Shown piece by piece: positions 1 to 10,940 of a DNA stretch of 64,000 nt. Numbering within the stretch: the stretch's first letter is position 1; each line of letters begins with the position of its first letter. Both the position numbers and the translations under genes were made by a program. The notes under the pieces were generated by a model. It was given only the letters and a program-made list of their open reading frames with translations. It was not told the DNA's origin and did no database searches. Source of the stretch: Oikopleura dioica (Eukaryota; Chordata; Appendicularia; Copelata; Oikopleuridae); contig OU015567.1 in the NCBI GenBank assembly GCA_907165135.1, forward strand, positions 9,925,001 to 9,989,000, written 5' to 3'.

Positions 1-3
1 CTC

Positions 4-166
4 ATACTTACCTGGGCGGAGGGTAACCTCGATCACGTAGGGGGTTCCCTTATGGCGAGGCCGTACCATTGCACACCGGCGCGGCTGACCTGTATCTCTT
101 TGCCAAATCGGTGGAGTGTCCGTCACAATTTCTGATAGTGGGGTTCTGCGTTCGCGCGAACCCCTT
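4..166 (+). ncRNA. U1 spliceosomal snRNA
   Basis: The RNA starts with ATACTTACCTG, the invariant 5' end of U1 that pairs with 5' splice sites. The further layout fits U1: a first stem-loop with the 70K-binding GATCACG loop, a second loop containing CCATTGCACACCGG (the U1A-binding ATTGCAC), an Sm-like site AATTTCTGA near 127-135, and a closing 3' hairpin GGGGTTC/GAACCCC around a TGCGTTCGCGC loop. Length of about 163 nt matches animal U1 (about 164). It acts in the nucleus as the 5' splice-site recognition particle. The upstream promoter lies outside the window. The gene ends about 300 bp before the left end of the large inverted-repeat block. I am sure of the family; the exact 3' end is approximate, and whether this copy is expressed cannot be judged. 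Confidence 0.95.
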
Positions 167-473
167 CCAAACTTAAACCTTTCCTCTGGAGCACGACCGA
201 AGCGAGTCCCTTAGCTGGCTACTTCGCCAAGGACCATGGTTACGTGAAAGTTGTGGTCGGTTTCATGCGTTTCGACTCCATGTATTTGTTTTTCATACTG
301 CAAAAATGGCAAAAAGAAGGCTCCAGTTAACGATTTTACAAGCTGCTTTTCGTCGTGAACTTCGTAAAACCTTTCGTCCCAAGTGTAGTGTAGTCAGAAC
401 GAAGTTGCATCGAGCGGAAAAATCTGACAACCTCCAAAGGTGAACAATGTCGGTGAACTTAACAAAGAGCTTT

Positions 474-1216
474 GGACGAAAAAAATATATTTTGGGCAGA
501 AATACAAAAAATTTTTTTTTGTCTATATCTTATACTAGACTTATTAAGTAGCTTCTGGGGAGCATTTTGGTGTAGTTAAGGCCGCGCTTCACCAGGTGAT
601 TTCGAAGAAATCTGAGAAAGAAAGTCAAATCTTCTGGCAATGATTTTGGCTAGTTTTTGTTGATGAAATTTCGATCTGAAACGCTCAAATGAAAGCCCAG
701 AAGCAGTTCTAGGGGGATCCGAGAGATTTTTGAAATTTATCAAGAAATTTTTTTGAAAAAATTTTTTCGAAAATTTTTAAAATTTTTTTTTTCATGATTA
801 AAAATACTGAATGCTGATTGGCTTCGTTCTAAAATCTGTCTCATTATCTGATGATTGGTCGATCATCAAACATAAGTATTTAAAATTATAAAATGGAGGC
901 TCCTGATTGGTCGAAATCATTATTTGGCGGAAATTAACGAAAGCAGAGGGGTAAGGGTAGTTTTTTGCGAGGATTTTTTTAAAAGCATTCAAAATCACGA
1001 AATGGAGGCTCCTGATTGGTCGAAATCATTATTTGGCGGAAAAAATGAAAGCAGAGGGGTAAGGGTAGTTTTTAGCGAGGATTCTTTAAAAGCATTCAAA
1101 ATCAAAAAATGGAGGCTCCTGATTGGTCGAAATCATTATTTGGCGGAAATAAGTCAAAGCATTGGGGTAAGGTTAGTTTTTAACGAGGATTTTTTATTAA
1201 TATAATAGAGGCTCCT
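474..1216 (+). repeat. Left terminal inverted repeat with 108 bp subterminal repeats
   Basis: The outer ~300 bp are unique within the arm. From about 893 the arm consists of tandem units of roughly 100-110 bp, each beginning GGAGGCTCCTGATTGGTCG and continuing through TTATTTGGCGGAAA and GGGGTAAGGGTAGTTTTT. Unit starts fall near 896, 1006 and 1110, with a truncated fourth near 1208. A diverged partial copy (GATGATTGGTCGATC) lies at about 850-865. Each unit carries an inverted CCAAT box (ATTGG). Repeated subterminal motifs of this kind are typical transposase-binding arrays. Confidence 0.85.
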
Positions 1217-1445
1217 TGTTTTAAGTTTTCGTATTTCTCAGAAAAATACAAGCATGTACTTTTTCTGTGGGAATTTTTATGATTTGATCAAGACGTTTGT
1301 AAAAATATAAAATTACATACTCTCGAGCTTTGGCGCGCGTTCAAAAGCGGGTGTTGTCACGCAGCCAAGTTGATTCTTAACGACTTGGGTCATTGCCAAG
1401 GTCAAGTTGTGTGGTTGCTGGCATAAATTGCTCTCATTCTCCAAA

Positions 1446-4354
1446 ATGACGCGCCTCGAAATGGTGAAGCGAGCTTTTCTTTTCCTTTTTCTCTTCATTT
1501 TGTATCTTAATTGCAAAAATACAGTGAAGTATAAATATCGAGAGCTATGCACATTTTCCCCGGACATGTGCAAAAATCGACGAATACTCGAAAATAAAGA
1601 GAAAAACAGATAACGAGAGACAACTTGAATTATTATCAAAGGATGATTTGAACAAAGAAGAAAGTGTTGTGCTCCAACTTGATAAGGCATATGATGCTAA
1701 GGTTTGTATTTTTAATTATTTAATTAATTTTTGAGGCTGATTTTTTTCATTTATTTTTCAGATTTATCTTGACACTGATATGTTTGTCTTCAAGAAAAAA
1801 TTTCGACTCTCAGAGATTTATCTTGAATTCATGGCACCTGAGAACTTGGATCTTGGAAACCATGACAATTCTAACATCAACTTTTGTTTTGTTTTGGGTC
1901 TTAATTTCATCTAATAGAACTGCTTAGAATTTTAAAAAAATTATCTTATAAATGACCCTTAATCAGATCTTTATCGTGAACTTTTTATGGAGTCTTCAAG
2001 CTGGCCTCTCATCGCTACGTTCTTTTACATCACAGACAACTTAACCGTCGAAAAATGGAAGTTTGGAAATCCAAAGGTAAGTTGTTTATATTTTATTAAT
2101 TATGATCAACCCATTTCCCTTACTGCCCCAAAATGGTGAAGATACAAAAAATACATATAAAAATCCAAATTCCACGAACCTAGTCACACGAACCTAGTCA
2201 CACGAACCTAGTCTTCACGAACCTAGTCTTCACGAACCTAGTCACACGAACTTAGTCATCAACCCATTTCCCTTACTGCCCCAAAATTTTTACTCTTTAA
2301 AACTGACGAACCTAGTCACACGAACCTAGTCATCAACCCATTTCCCTTACTGCCCCAAAATTTTTACTCTTTAAAAACTGACGAACCTAGTCACACGAAC
2401 CTAGTCATCAACCCATTTCCTTTACTGCCCCAAAATTTTTACTATTTAAAATTTCACGAACCTAGTCACACGAACCTAGTCATCAACCCATTTCTTTGAA
2501 TGACCGAAAATGGTGAAGATACAAAAAAAACACATATAAAAATCCAAATTTCACGAACCTTCTCTCACGAACCTAGTCTCACGAACCAAGTCTACACGAA
2601 CCTAGTCCCACGACGCATTTTTCCCGACATGGCACCCAAGAACCTAGTCCCACGAACCTAGTCCTCACGAACCTGGTCATCGGTCTCGATTTTTTGTCGG
2701 AAATTTCCGGACTTGTGCGATTCGAGCTTTTTTCGCTCAGCCCAAAATCTCCGGAATTGTGCATTCCGGAATCGTGCGTAAGGACTGTTATTGATAAAAT
2801 CAAAATAATAGTCCTTTGAATTTGTCGTTAATTAAAGTTTTATTTTAGTTTGCCTATCTCTACAAAAAACTGACGTCAGACCTTGAAGATTGCATGGATA
2901 ATTACACAAACACCCTTCAAAAATTTCAATCTTATGACGAAGGTAAATAATTTAAAGCAACTTTTATTGGCTGCTTGGCAGGTGTTAGATTAAGGATCAG
3001 ATTATGTTATAAGTAAGGGGATCACTCCATCTATTGTGACCCGCTCGGGTTAAATTTACCGTAACACAGTGTTTTCGGAGTGATGCTGTCTGCTTGCACC
3101 GAAATTCACTGACGTGATCTTATGTCTGACCAATTTAATTTGTTTTTAATAGATGACGGTGAATGCAACAACAAGTTGATGTCAGCATTTTTGGTGCTTT
3201 TTAACGGCGCCGAGCGTCATCATGTTAAATTTGGGCTTAATTTCCATGAAATAAGCTCCAAAATGCCGATGACAAATTCCGATTCTGGATTGTATGAAGT
3301 ATGGGTTGAATTTTTCAAAGAATTGCTGCACAAAACAAACGAAGAAAATGTTTTCCTCGACGCAATTGACGAAAAACACGCTCTCAACTCCGCGGATCAA
3401 AAATTCTGCAAGTCTGACGTCTATATTAACACAAGTCTCAACCTGATGTATATATCTTGGATAAAACAGGAGAGTTATCGAATCCGCAAAGACGAGTCTT
3501 CTCCAAATGCAAAGTGGACCAAAATGGATTCATTACGACTAAGCCGGCGGAATATTGTGGTCGAAGGTAATTTTGATTATATTGAATGATCAAAAAAAAA
3601 AATGAAAAATTGTTTTCGAAGAAGACCATGGCTTTAGATTTCGAGCCCTTCAAATTTCTCGCAATTTTTATCCGGTTAACCCGCAGATTTTTCAGCGTGT
3701 TACTCGAGCGGAGAGTCTTTACAGGGGCTTCTCGCGGTACTAGTTCTCTTCTTGCCGCCGAGTTGCTCGTGATTACCCGTAACCCTTTCTCTGAAGCCAA
3801 TCAAACGAGCGAAATATATTCTTTCGGGGCGGAATTTCAGCGCGAAGCTCGCGATTATCTTTTCCCTTTACTCGATCTACCCGCACGGATGTCCGCGCGA
3901 GTCATCCGTCGAAAAATCTGTGGGTTATCCGGAAAAAAATGCGAGTTATTTCAAAGAATTTGAAATCGACAATTATGAAGAAAACCCTGAATTATGTATA
4001 TTTAAAATAAATAATCTAGGATTCGTTAATTCTTTTTATTAGAGAGACTGTTGTTAACCGAAATTTATAGCCCTTGAAGAGCTTCAAATCTTGAATCTTG
4101 AGAAAAATATGGGCGACTTAATAACGAATATAAAGGCAACTGATAACGTTTTGTTTAAAAAACTAAATGTGACCACAATGGCGATTACCGAAATGAAAAA
4201 GGTTTATCTAAATTCGATGAATGATCATTTGTTAAATGTTTTTCAGAAAATTGATTTTCAAGCTGCTAATGATCACGTCACTTTTTTGATGAGGGCGAAA
4301 ACTAAATACGCAAGGTCAGAGTTCGATATCAAGCTGAATTTAACGGATCTTTAA
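1446..4354 (+). CDS. Unrecognised secreted/membrane protein, multi-exon, inside the large block
   Basis: The reading opens at 1446 with a basic start followed by an uninterrupted hydrophobic stretch (LFLFLFILYL), a likely signal peptide. Coding-looking exons follow at about 1560-1701, 1762-1860, 1966-2077, 2850-2942, 3152-3566 and 4070-4354, with GT-AG boundaries at most of them (for example AAG/GTTTGT at 1701 and a TTTTAG acceptor before 2850). The downstream part contains scattered Cys and NxS/T sites and ends at TAA 4352-4354. I do not recognise the family. The signal-peptide frame and the following frame do not join cleanly near 1560-1600, so there is either an unseen small intron, a non-canonical junction or a frameshift. 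One intron is filled with a minisatellite (2170-2680). Base composition is AT-rich like the rest of the block. Confidence 0.4.
2170..2690. repeat. ACGAACCTAGTC minisatellite with higher-order units
   Basis: A 12-14 bp unit, ACGAACCTAGTCAC, recurs more than fifteen times. Between 2255 and 2500 it is embedded in a larger unit of about 80-85 bp containing CATCAACCCATTTCCCTTACTGCCCC, which repeats three to four times. It sits in an intron of the preceding gene. Shorter copies of the same motif reappear at 7672-7700 and 7778-7803. Confidence 0.9.
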
Positions 4355-5025
4355 TAAAACTAACGCTTCAGGGGGTAGAACTAGGTTTTTTGAAAAAAAA
4401 TCAATTGACAGAGATACAGGTATAAAAATTGGCAAAGAAAAAGCAATAAAAACGGGCTAACGAACTCTACAAAGACTGTATTCGACTATTTCAACGTTTT
4501 TACATTGTATCGAGCAATTTCCTTCGTGCCGTAATCCACTTTCAGACTTGCGTAAGCAAATGGCGTAAGAGTTTAGCAGTAACGCATTCTTTATTAAATC
4601 ATACTTAAAAATGCTTCTTGGCGAAGCCAGTAATTATTTTCTAAACTCTTGAAAGTTGTTATATGCAAAACGATATCAAAACACCAAGGGAGCGATGACA
4701 CTCTTTGTGCGGATGTTGTTGATCATGGGTACATTAAAAACATATTATTTCTCTATTTTTTGTTTTATTAAGCTTGTTGTCGATCAGATCAACTGACTCG
4801 TTTATAGAAGGTCCGAGTTTAAATTAAACTTTCTGCTCTTAGCAGCATATGGCTAATTTGATGTCATTTCCTAAAGACAATTTATTTTAAAACTTGCTCA
4901 AGGACAAAACACACCGAAATTGAGAGTTCGGCTCGAAGTATCTATTCCTCTAGAAATGATTACACAAATATTCTATTTAATTATTTAAAAAAATAAATAC
5001 GTCAAAAATATTTGTGAATAATCTA

Positions 5026-6307
5026 TGTGCAGAAATGAAAAAAGTAAAGAAGGTGAAACTGACAACTCTTCCAAGAATCGAAGAAATTGGGAACACAATG
5101 ATCATAAAGGTAATAATGAATCTGCGAGCGAGCAGAACTATGTTGTGTGATTCTTGTGTATTTTCGTCTTTTTTTTCTCAAATAACTCCATTTACAAGCG
5201 TATCTGCAATGAGCCAAGAACGGTTTTCATCGACGATGAACTCAATCTTTACAACGTTGACTAGGGGTCTAAATAATAGCCGACATCAAAGTGCTAAAGC
5301 GAACTTAATTTCGATCCCTTTTGTTTCGCAATAATGCAAATTTAGACCCTTGCATCGACTCAAAAGACTGCATTAATTCCTTGAGATCGACGCATTTTTG
5401 CCAATCAAGGGAAATTTCTACTGGTCTCTTCAAAGCTCAGCACCCGCTTGTCTGTTCATCAAGCTACGATGGAGAAATTGAATACTTCTATAGAGAAGGA
5501 ACGGTTAAAGTATACTATTTTTACAATAAAATTCTGAATCGGTTTTTCGGCTTTGACGGGCTAGGATTTAAGGTGTTTAAACCCGAGTCAGGGTCTTGAG
5601 GGCTTGAATAAACTGCCGCTAAACGGTTTTTTAGAGGTGTAAAAACCTGAGTCAGGGTGTGGAATGCTTAAACTTAATGCCGTTAAGCAGTATTTTTTTA
5701 AGGGTTGAAAACCTGAGTCTCTATAACGAAATATACAAATTAACCTTCGAAGATGAAATTTGCACGGCGACAACATTGGATTCTTACCGCGCCACTGGTG
5801 CAAGAGCGTTGTTAATTCCAAATCATTTTGGTCAAACATGTTTCAAAAGAGAAACAACACCTTATACTGTGGTAGTCGGAAAAGAAGAAAAATTCATCGA
5901 GGCACTGGAACGTGAGCAAGTGTTCATTCATCGGGACAACGTCATCGTAACAGAGCTTGGGGAGTATAACGACACGGTCTTGGAAACTTTGATTAGTTCT
6001 CTTGATCTCGACGAAAAGGAAAACGACCAAATCGAACAGTTGAAAAATTTCGAATTTCGAAATTTTGAAATTGTGAAGGGAGGGTTTTTATTGCGTGCTA
6101 GGCTTTAAAAGATCGATTTTGAGAGATTCGTCACCTCTATTCACAGCATATAAAACCTTTAAGGATTCAATCAAATTTGGAAAATTGTTCTTCCGATCCG
6201 CGACGATTATTCTTAAAAAAACAATATTTTACATGATTTTAATTGTTTTGGCTGTAGCATTTTTATATCTCTCTCTGAAAGTGATACTTAAAAAATTGTT
6301 CTTATAA
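5026..6307 (+). CDS. Unrecognised Cys-containing protein with C-terminal membrane anchor, interrupted by repeats
   Basis: Coding-looking segments occur at 5026-5108, 5199-5262, 5352-5540, 5715-6107 and 6110-6307. The middle part carries a run of cysteines (including SKDC and CQSR) and the last segment ends with a strong membrane segment (MILIVLAVAFLYLSLKVIL) and a basic tail. The architecture of ectodomain plus C-terminal anchor resembles a viral or retroelement envelope glycoprotein, but I see no diagnostic fusion motif, so this is only a guess. The frame is broken by a small inverted-repeat element at 5262-5352 and by three tandem copies of a ~60 bp repeat at 5540-5710, and the last two segments are in different frames. 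Either these are spliced out in an unusual way or this copy is decayed. Confidence 0.35.
5262..5352. mobile_element. Small inverted-repeat element (AGGGGTCTAAAT ends)
   Basis: The segment begins AGGGGTCTAAAT and ends ATTTAGACCCT. The same terminal sequence bounds the 35 bp element at 18535-18569. CAGGGGT-type ends are characteristic of hAT-like MITEs. It interrupts a coding segment: GTTGAC precedes it and ATCGACTC follows, which looks like an old, diverged target duplication. Confidence 0.55.
5540..5715. repeat. Three tandem ~60 bp units with AACCTGAGTCAGGGT core
   Basis: Three imperfect units each end in AACC(C/T)GAGTCAGGGT (5580s, 5646-5660) or a truncated AACCTGAGTC (near 5710). Each also contains a GC-ish block (GCCGCTAAACGG / GCCGTTAAGCAG). 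The same core motif is found at 28861-28890 and as an inverted pair at 49971-50041. Confidence 0.8.
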
Positions 6308-6333
6308 AATTTTTTGACAAATTGAAATTTAAG

Positions 6334-6559
6334 ATGTTCTTAATCGACCTTTATTACCACGAAATTGCCACCATGATAGTCGTCGCTGTAATGTTCCTTT
6401 TGTGGTTTGAATTCAAGGTGCTATACAGAAGTAGGAGTGGGGGTGGTGGTGGCAGTCACACATTTCCCGTCGATATTATTGAAAAACCCTCATCAAATTA
6501 TAAACCGTGTCTTCGATGTGGAAGATACTTTGCAAAAAATCAATTAAAACGACATAAAG
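6334..6559 (+). CDS. Short membrane protein with C2H2-type zinc finger (first exon)
   Basis: The start at 6334 opens a ~75-codon exon. It has an N-terminal membrane segment (ATMIVVAVMFLLWF), a Ser/Gly-rich linker, then one zinc-finger-like motif CLRCGRYFAKNQLKRHKG (Cys-x2-Cys ... His). It ends at a GT donor after AAAG (6559). No clean next exon of the right phase is obvious before 6843, where a separate start begins a protein with the same type of finger, so the two could belong to one gene. The family is unrecognised. Confidence 0.4.
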
Positions 6560-6842
6560 GTAAAATTTTTCGTCTGCAAGATTACAAATTTTTCATCAGA
6601 AACGAATTGCTCGAGATCCTGCGAAATTTGTTCAATGAATTTCATTGATATAACCGAGTTCAATAATCATCAGGTAAAATTTTTTTTTAAGGTTTAAAAA
6701 TTTAATTTTTTCGTAGTGCGTTAAACGAAAAACAGGAAGAATCTTCGAATTTTTCGATGCAGATTTGGTTATGCATAACGCAAAATTAAATTTCTCCAGG
6801 AAAGGCGCCATTAAACAAAATTAAATTTGGATTTCTCTATTC

Positions 6843-7082
6843 ATGATTCGAAATAAATTTTTGCGTCACATAAATAGACAGAAAAAACTGAGTCGTAAAT
6901 GTGGATATTGCAGCATTGTTCTCCGAAAATCGGAAATGGAAATTCACAGTAAGACTTGCTGGTAGGATTTATCCTTTAAAAAGCATCTCTATTTCTTTTG
7001 TAGGGGAATTCCCTGCGGAAATTGCGGTCACAACTATCCAATCGAATTGATGACTGATCATCAGGAGCTGGGCTCGACATGA
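6843..7082 (+). CDS. Small zinc-finger protein, two exons
   Basis: Exons at 6843-6961 and 7004-7082 join in phase (GT donor GTAGGA, acceptor TTTTGTAG) to give 65 residues. The protein has a basic N-terminus, a C2HC finger (CGYC ... EIHSKTC) and a second Cys-x2-Cys ... His motif (CGNC ... DHQ). Two adjacent CxxC units with spaced His/Cys suggest zinc binding, perhaps to nucleic acid. The protein lies in the interior of the large inverted-repeat block and shares its AT-rich composition. No family is recognised. Confidence 0.5.
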
Positions 7083-7158
7083 TAAATCAAGTTTAAAAAT
7101 TGTAATCTTGTGATAATCTAGTTCTCAATTGCATGTTTTTGCGATTTTAAAAGTTCTC

Positions 7159-7581
7159 ATGGACAAACTCGCTAGCCCAGATGAGAATAACTGTAAAGTA
7201 AATATTCAATTCGAAGAAGATGTAGCAGTTTCCCAACAAACGAATCTCGATGATTCAGATGACGATTGTGTATTCCATGAAAAATCATCGTCTAGTAACG
7301 ATTTGTCTGATGACGCTGATGATATTTCTCCTTTTTATGAAAATTTGACAAAAAAACAAGATAATCGTAAGTTCTCCAATAATCGAAAAATGTTTTTTTG
7401 AAATCTTTCATTTTTTTCTGAAATAGGACGCAAATCGTATGACAATGAGCTCTTCAAACGGTTAATCGATAAAACAACAGAAGAACTTATTCAGCATGTA
7501 CAACAAAAAACTGGGGAGTTTAGCAGTGAAGGCGGGGCTCCCATAAATTCAAACTATTTTGCCATAAAATTAAATTTATAA
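7159..7581 (+). CDS. Acidic 120-residue protein, two exons
   Basis: Exons 7159-7366 and 7427-7581 join with correct phase (CGTAAG donor, GAAATAG acceptor) into 120 residues. The N-terminal half is very acidic and Ser-rich (DDSDDDC, SSSSNDLSDDADD). The C-terminal half is helical and charged (FKRLIDKTTEELIQHVQQK). No known domain is seen. Acidic proteins of this kind are often nuclear, but that is a guess. It is within the large block. Confidence 0.5.
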
Positions 7582-7597
7582 AAATACGTTTATCGGA

Positions 7598-7870
7598 TTA
7601 AGGACCTCCCCGTCAACATTTTTTCTCAAAATCGAAAATTTCAAAACCGCCATATTTTCTTAGAAATTTTTCACGAACCTAGTCCCACGAACCTAGTCAT
7701 CAAATCCTTTCCGAGTTGATCTTAACTAACCGAAAATGTTGAAGATACAAAAAAAATACTTCTAAAAATCCGAATTCAACGAACCTAGTCCAACGAACCT
7801 AGTTCTTTGGTCAAAATTATGAAAAGCCGATTTTTGATTTTTCGAAGACTGATGACGGGGGCGTCCTTAA
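7598..7870. mobile_element. Inverted-repeat element (TTAAGGAC ends)
   Basis: Ends TTAAGGACCTCCCCGTCA and TGACGGGGGCGTCCTTAA are near-perfect inverted repeats 273 bp apart. Inside are further copies of the ACGAACCTAGTC motif, at 7676-7700 and 7778-7803. No coding capacity. It is a MITE-like insertion between two genes of the large block. Confidence 0.7.
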
Positions 7871-8407
7871 GAAGTGACTTTATAATCAAAATCAAAAAGC
7901 CCTATAAAAAGATAAAAAACAAATATTAAACAGGTAATGCTTTTTTTTAAAGAATAAGCGAAAATTTCCATAATTCAGTCTTGCACAAAAAATTCTGACA
8001 TTGACAACGACCGGATCCTTTTTCGCGAAAATAAATGGAGTGCCTGTCCAGTTTATTGAAGAAATCTTTGGTTCGATAAGATTTACATATGGTCAAGACA
8101 AGAATCGAAAATTTCACCATGATTTTTAAGGATGACGTCATTTTAGACGCTGGAATATTTTAAGCATTCTACGTGAAGGCTCCTTATTTCACCGTCAAAA
8201 AAACGACCGCTTATTCTATTTCGCAATCTCTATTTCATGGTTATATTTATTGATTCTTATGAAGAAATCATAAGAGTCGCTCTTTCTTCTTATGTCAGCA
8301 ATGAAATGATTGAAGAAAAGGATTATAAAAATTCTTAAAAAATTATTTAGAATAATTTTATTATTATTTTTATAAACCGATAAAAAGACAGACATCTTTA
8401 CAATAAA

Positions 8408-8940
8408 ATGCTGAGAGAGAGTCTAAAAATGCACGCTGAATCCATCGAGTCAGCTTACAGAAACAGAAATCGACTTTTGGAAAACTTACCGCTAGATAGG
8501 AAGAAAAGAACACTAAAGCTTTCAGAAAATGCAGCTTGCCGTATCGCAAGAATCTTTTTGGAAAAGTCGATCCCTATAGGTAATCATAATTTTCTTCGAT
8601 AGCATTTTTGCTTCGTAAAATTTACGATTAACTGTCAGGTCAATCGTGCTCGCTTAAAAAAATTGGTCAACTAAACGGTAATTTAGTAAACTCAAAAATC
8701 ACCGTCGATGTTCACATGATAAACAAGCAGCTCGAAACATTCTATCAAACTTGCGGGCTGGAGATTGAATACAAAAAACTCAACGATTATTACAAACCAA
8801 TATACGTTAGCCCGAAGCATATCTTAGGTTTGATAATGTTGATGATCAAATAGTAATTATTTTAAATATTTTTAGCTGAACCGGAACAATGGCCACGGTT
8901 GCTACGAAAAATAATTAATATAAATTCCTTAAATAATTGA
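8408..8940 (+). CDS. Unrecognised 141-residue protein, three exons
   Basis: Exons 8408-8579, 8639-8827 and 8876-8940 join in phase with canonical GT-AG introns (GGTAATC...TGTCAG, GGTTTGA...TTTTAG) and give 141 residues ending at TGA. The N-terminal third is basic and helical (RNRNRLLENLPLDRKKR); the middle contains Cys and a Tyr/Lys-rich stretch. No signal peptide, membrane segment or known domain is visible. This is the cleanest complete gene within the large block, which argues that the block is not simply dead sequence. Confidence 0.55.
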
Positions 8941-9035
8941 GTTTCTTTCTTTTAGAATTAAAAAATTTTTTCTTCTAACGATAAATTGAAGCGTAACGAC
9001 CTTGATTACAGATTTTTGATTTAATAAGAGAAGAA

Positions 9036-9256
9036 ATGAGCAATGAAAACGATGATGAATTAAGCGACTACCTCATACAAAGTGCTCGGCCTTTTTTTAT
9101 TAAAACTGTCTCAGGAGAGATCTTAACAAACGAGTTAATTTTGATTAAAAGAAAATTTAAAATTTTTGTTTAAATCTCTACAGGAAAAGATCATTGGGCT
9201 CGTCAATGTCTTTGGCAGGATTTAAAAAAAATAAGAAAAAAGCTTGGTTATTAATT
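9036..9256 (+). CDS. Possible small spliced gene, low support
   Basis: An ATG at 9036 opens an acidic stretch (SNENDDELSDYL). A CTACAG acceptor at about 9181 precedes a short basic reading that stops by 9256. The joint cannot be fixed with certainty. The remainder of 9256-10020 has short open stretches only and nothing I can assign. Confidence 0.2.
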
Positions 9257-10019
9257 TCTTATAATATTTTTTTTAAATCCGTCAAAGTGACACATGTTAC
9301 AATTCAAATACCGCACTCGAAATTCTAAGCAAAGAAAACGGTTCAACCATCGACCCGATGCTGTTCTATGACAAGCTCACTTGTGGAAAAAGTATGTATT
9401 TAAAAGGGTAAAGTCATCGAATTAGGTCTTTAGAACCCCTTAACAATTTGCAACAAAATCTTTTTCGGAAATTGGAAAATTTGACTACGGAAATGGATTA
9501 TACGGATCATTCAACGATTTTGAGGCTTTCGGTCTATGTCTTTTCCGAAACCCTCAAAATCTCGTTTGAGAAGTGGACTTTTTGACGAAAAGCCGGAGGG
9601 TCCTTAAATATTTATCTAAGCGAAAAACTCGTAGGAATAGAATCGCTTTCAAGCCCATCTTGCCAAAAATTGCGATTTAAAGCCTCAAATTTCAAAAATT
9701 TAGAAATCAGAATAATTTTTAGCTTTGTTTGAAAGATATCATTGTTCTGAAGAAAAAAAATATAAGAAAAAATTCGAAAACTCTGCAACTGTAAATCATC
9801 AATGCATGGCGCTATCAGTCGAGGATGCTGTTTCTCAAATCCCTTTAAAAAACGAATATTACAGGTAGACTCAGCGTTTATTTTCCAAAATTTGCAAAAT
9901 TTAAGATTTTCGCATTTTACAAAAAATGAAGACAAAGAAAACGAGGATCAAAAAATAGGACCGGTTCTCAACAATAAGATTCAATAATGATCAAAATAGC
10001 GAACTGAAAGTAAATGAGT

Positions 10020-10940
10020 AAAAAACCGATTCAAAGATAAAAGGGGAAAAGCAATTTTTATCCCAAAAGGGAGCATCGATGGAAAAAAAACAAAAGTTGA
10101 AACTTACGATTTTATAATAAAGTCGATTTCCGAGGCCCTATTCCATCATTACGGTAAAATTGTAAGATAATATAAATAATAATAAATTATTTATTTAGAC
10201 AAAAGAGTCTTCAAACAATCTGGATTATCAATAACTGCGAAATCTCCAAACTTACCTCCGGGACATATTGTCATGGAGATTGATTTTGCTAGGTCCCAGA
10301 GAATTTTTATTTTATGAAATTTTAAATTATTTAATATAGATCAATTGGATTGCCACATTTCCGCAGCACTCACAGCTCCTTCCTACAGAATCGTTCAATC
10401 GGGTCGCTGACAATTAATGCCTATTTTTTCGACTTTGCGTCGATGGCTTGGAATCGAATGGTCGTTCATCACAGGATTGGAAATGGCGGGGGGAAGCGGA
10501 ATATCACTCGCGTAAGCCAGAAAAATTGAGATCGCCACTTCACGTGATGGCGCCACAGAGATCCTGATAAACAAAATTTTCTGTGTCGCGCAAATGTGAA
10601 AAAATCCACAAAGTCTACCGCCATTTCTAACCCTGATTTATCTTTTTATGACGAAAAAAAATCGTCATTCAATTATCGAGGTAAAAAAAGCTGAAGGCAT
10701 TAAGTCATAATGCAATTAAAAATCACCAAAAAAAATCAAATTATTCGCATAATTACACATTATATGCGTTAATTGATCAAGAAGAAGATTAATCTCAATA
10801 AGATAATATTTTAAAGGCAGCTGAGACTGTGCTCGAGATTCTTGAATTGAAGAAGATCCTGCTTACTAATCGTTTGTTGACGATGGTTCTTGATAACTCA
10901 ATTTCCGTGCTAGGGTTAGCACCGTCCACCTTTTTCCGAG
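10020..10940 (+). CDS. Multi-exon unrecognised gene, start not located
   Basis: Four consecutive exons fit one reading: to 10153, 10199-10292, 10340-10511 and 10817-10940. All introns are canonical and phases match (1, 2, 0). The product has a basic start, a Pro/Gly-containing turn region (NLPPGHIVMEID), an aromatic, Asn/Arg-rich middle (FFDFASMAWNRMVVHHRIG) and a helical, leucine-rich end (ETVLEILELKKILL). No family recognised. The first ATG and the last exon are not found. It lies in the large block, and the phase agreement over three introns is the main evidence for it. Confidence 0.45.

Noticed and set aside
3000-3110. Possible small inverted-repeat element (GATCACTCC ... GGAGTGATG) in an intron
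   Set aside because: Only the outer ~9 bases pair; the rest does not align as arms, so it could be chance.
1560-9300. Search for a polymerase, integrase, packaging ATPase or protease typical of Polintons in the large block
   Set aside because: No YxDTDS, DDE, HHCC, Walker A or cysteine-protease signature was seen in any frame I read; I do not claim a Polinton.
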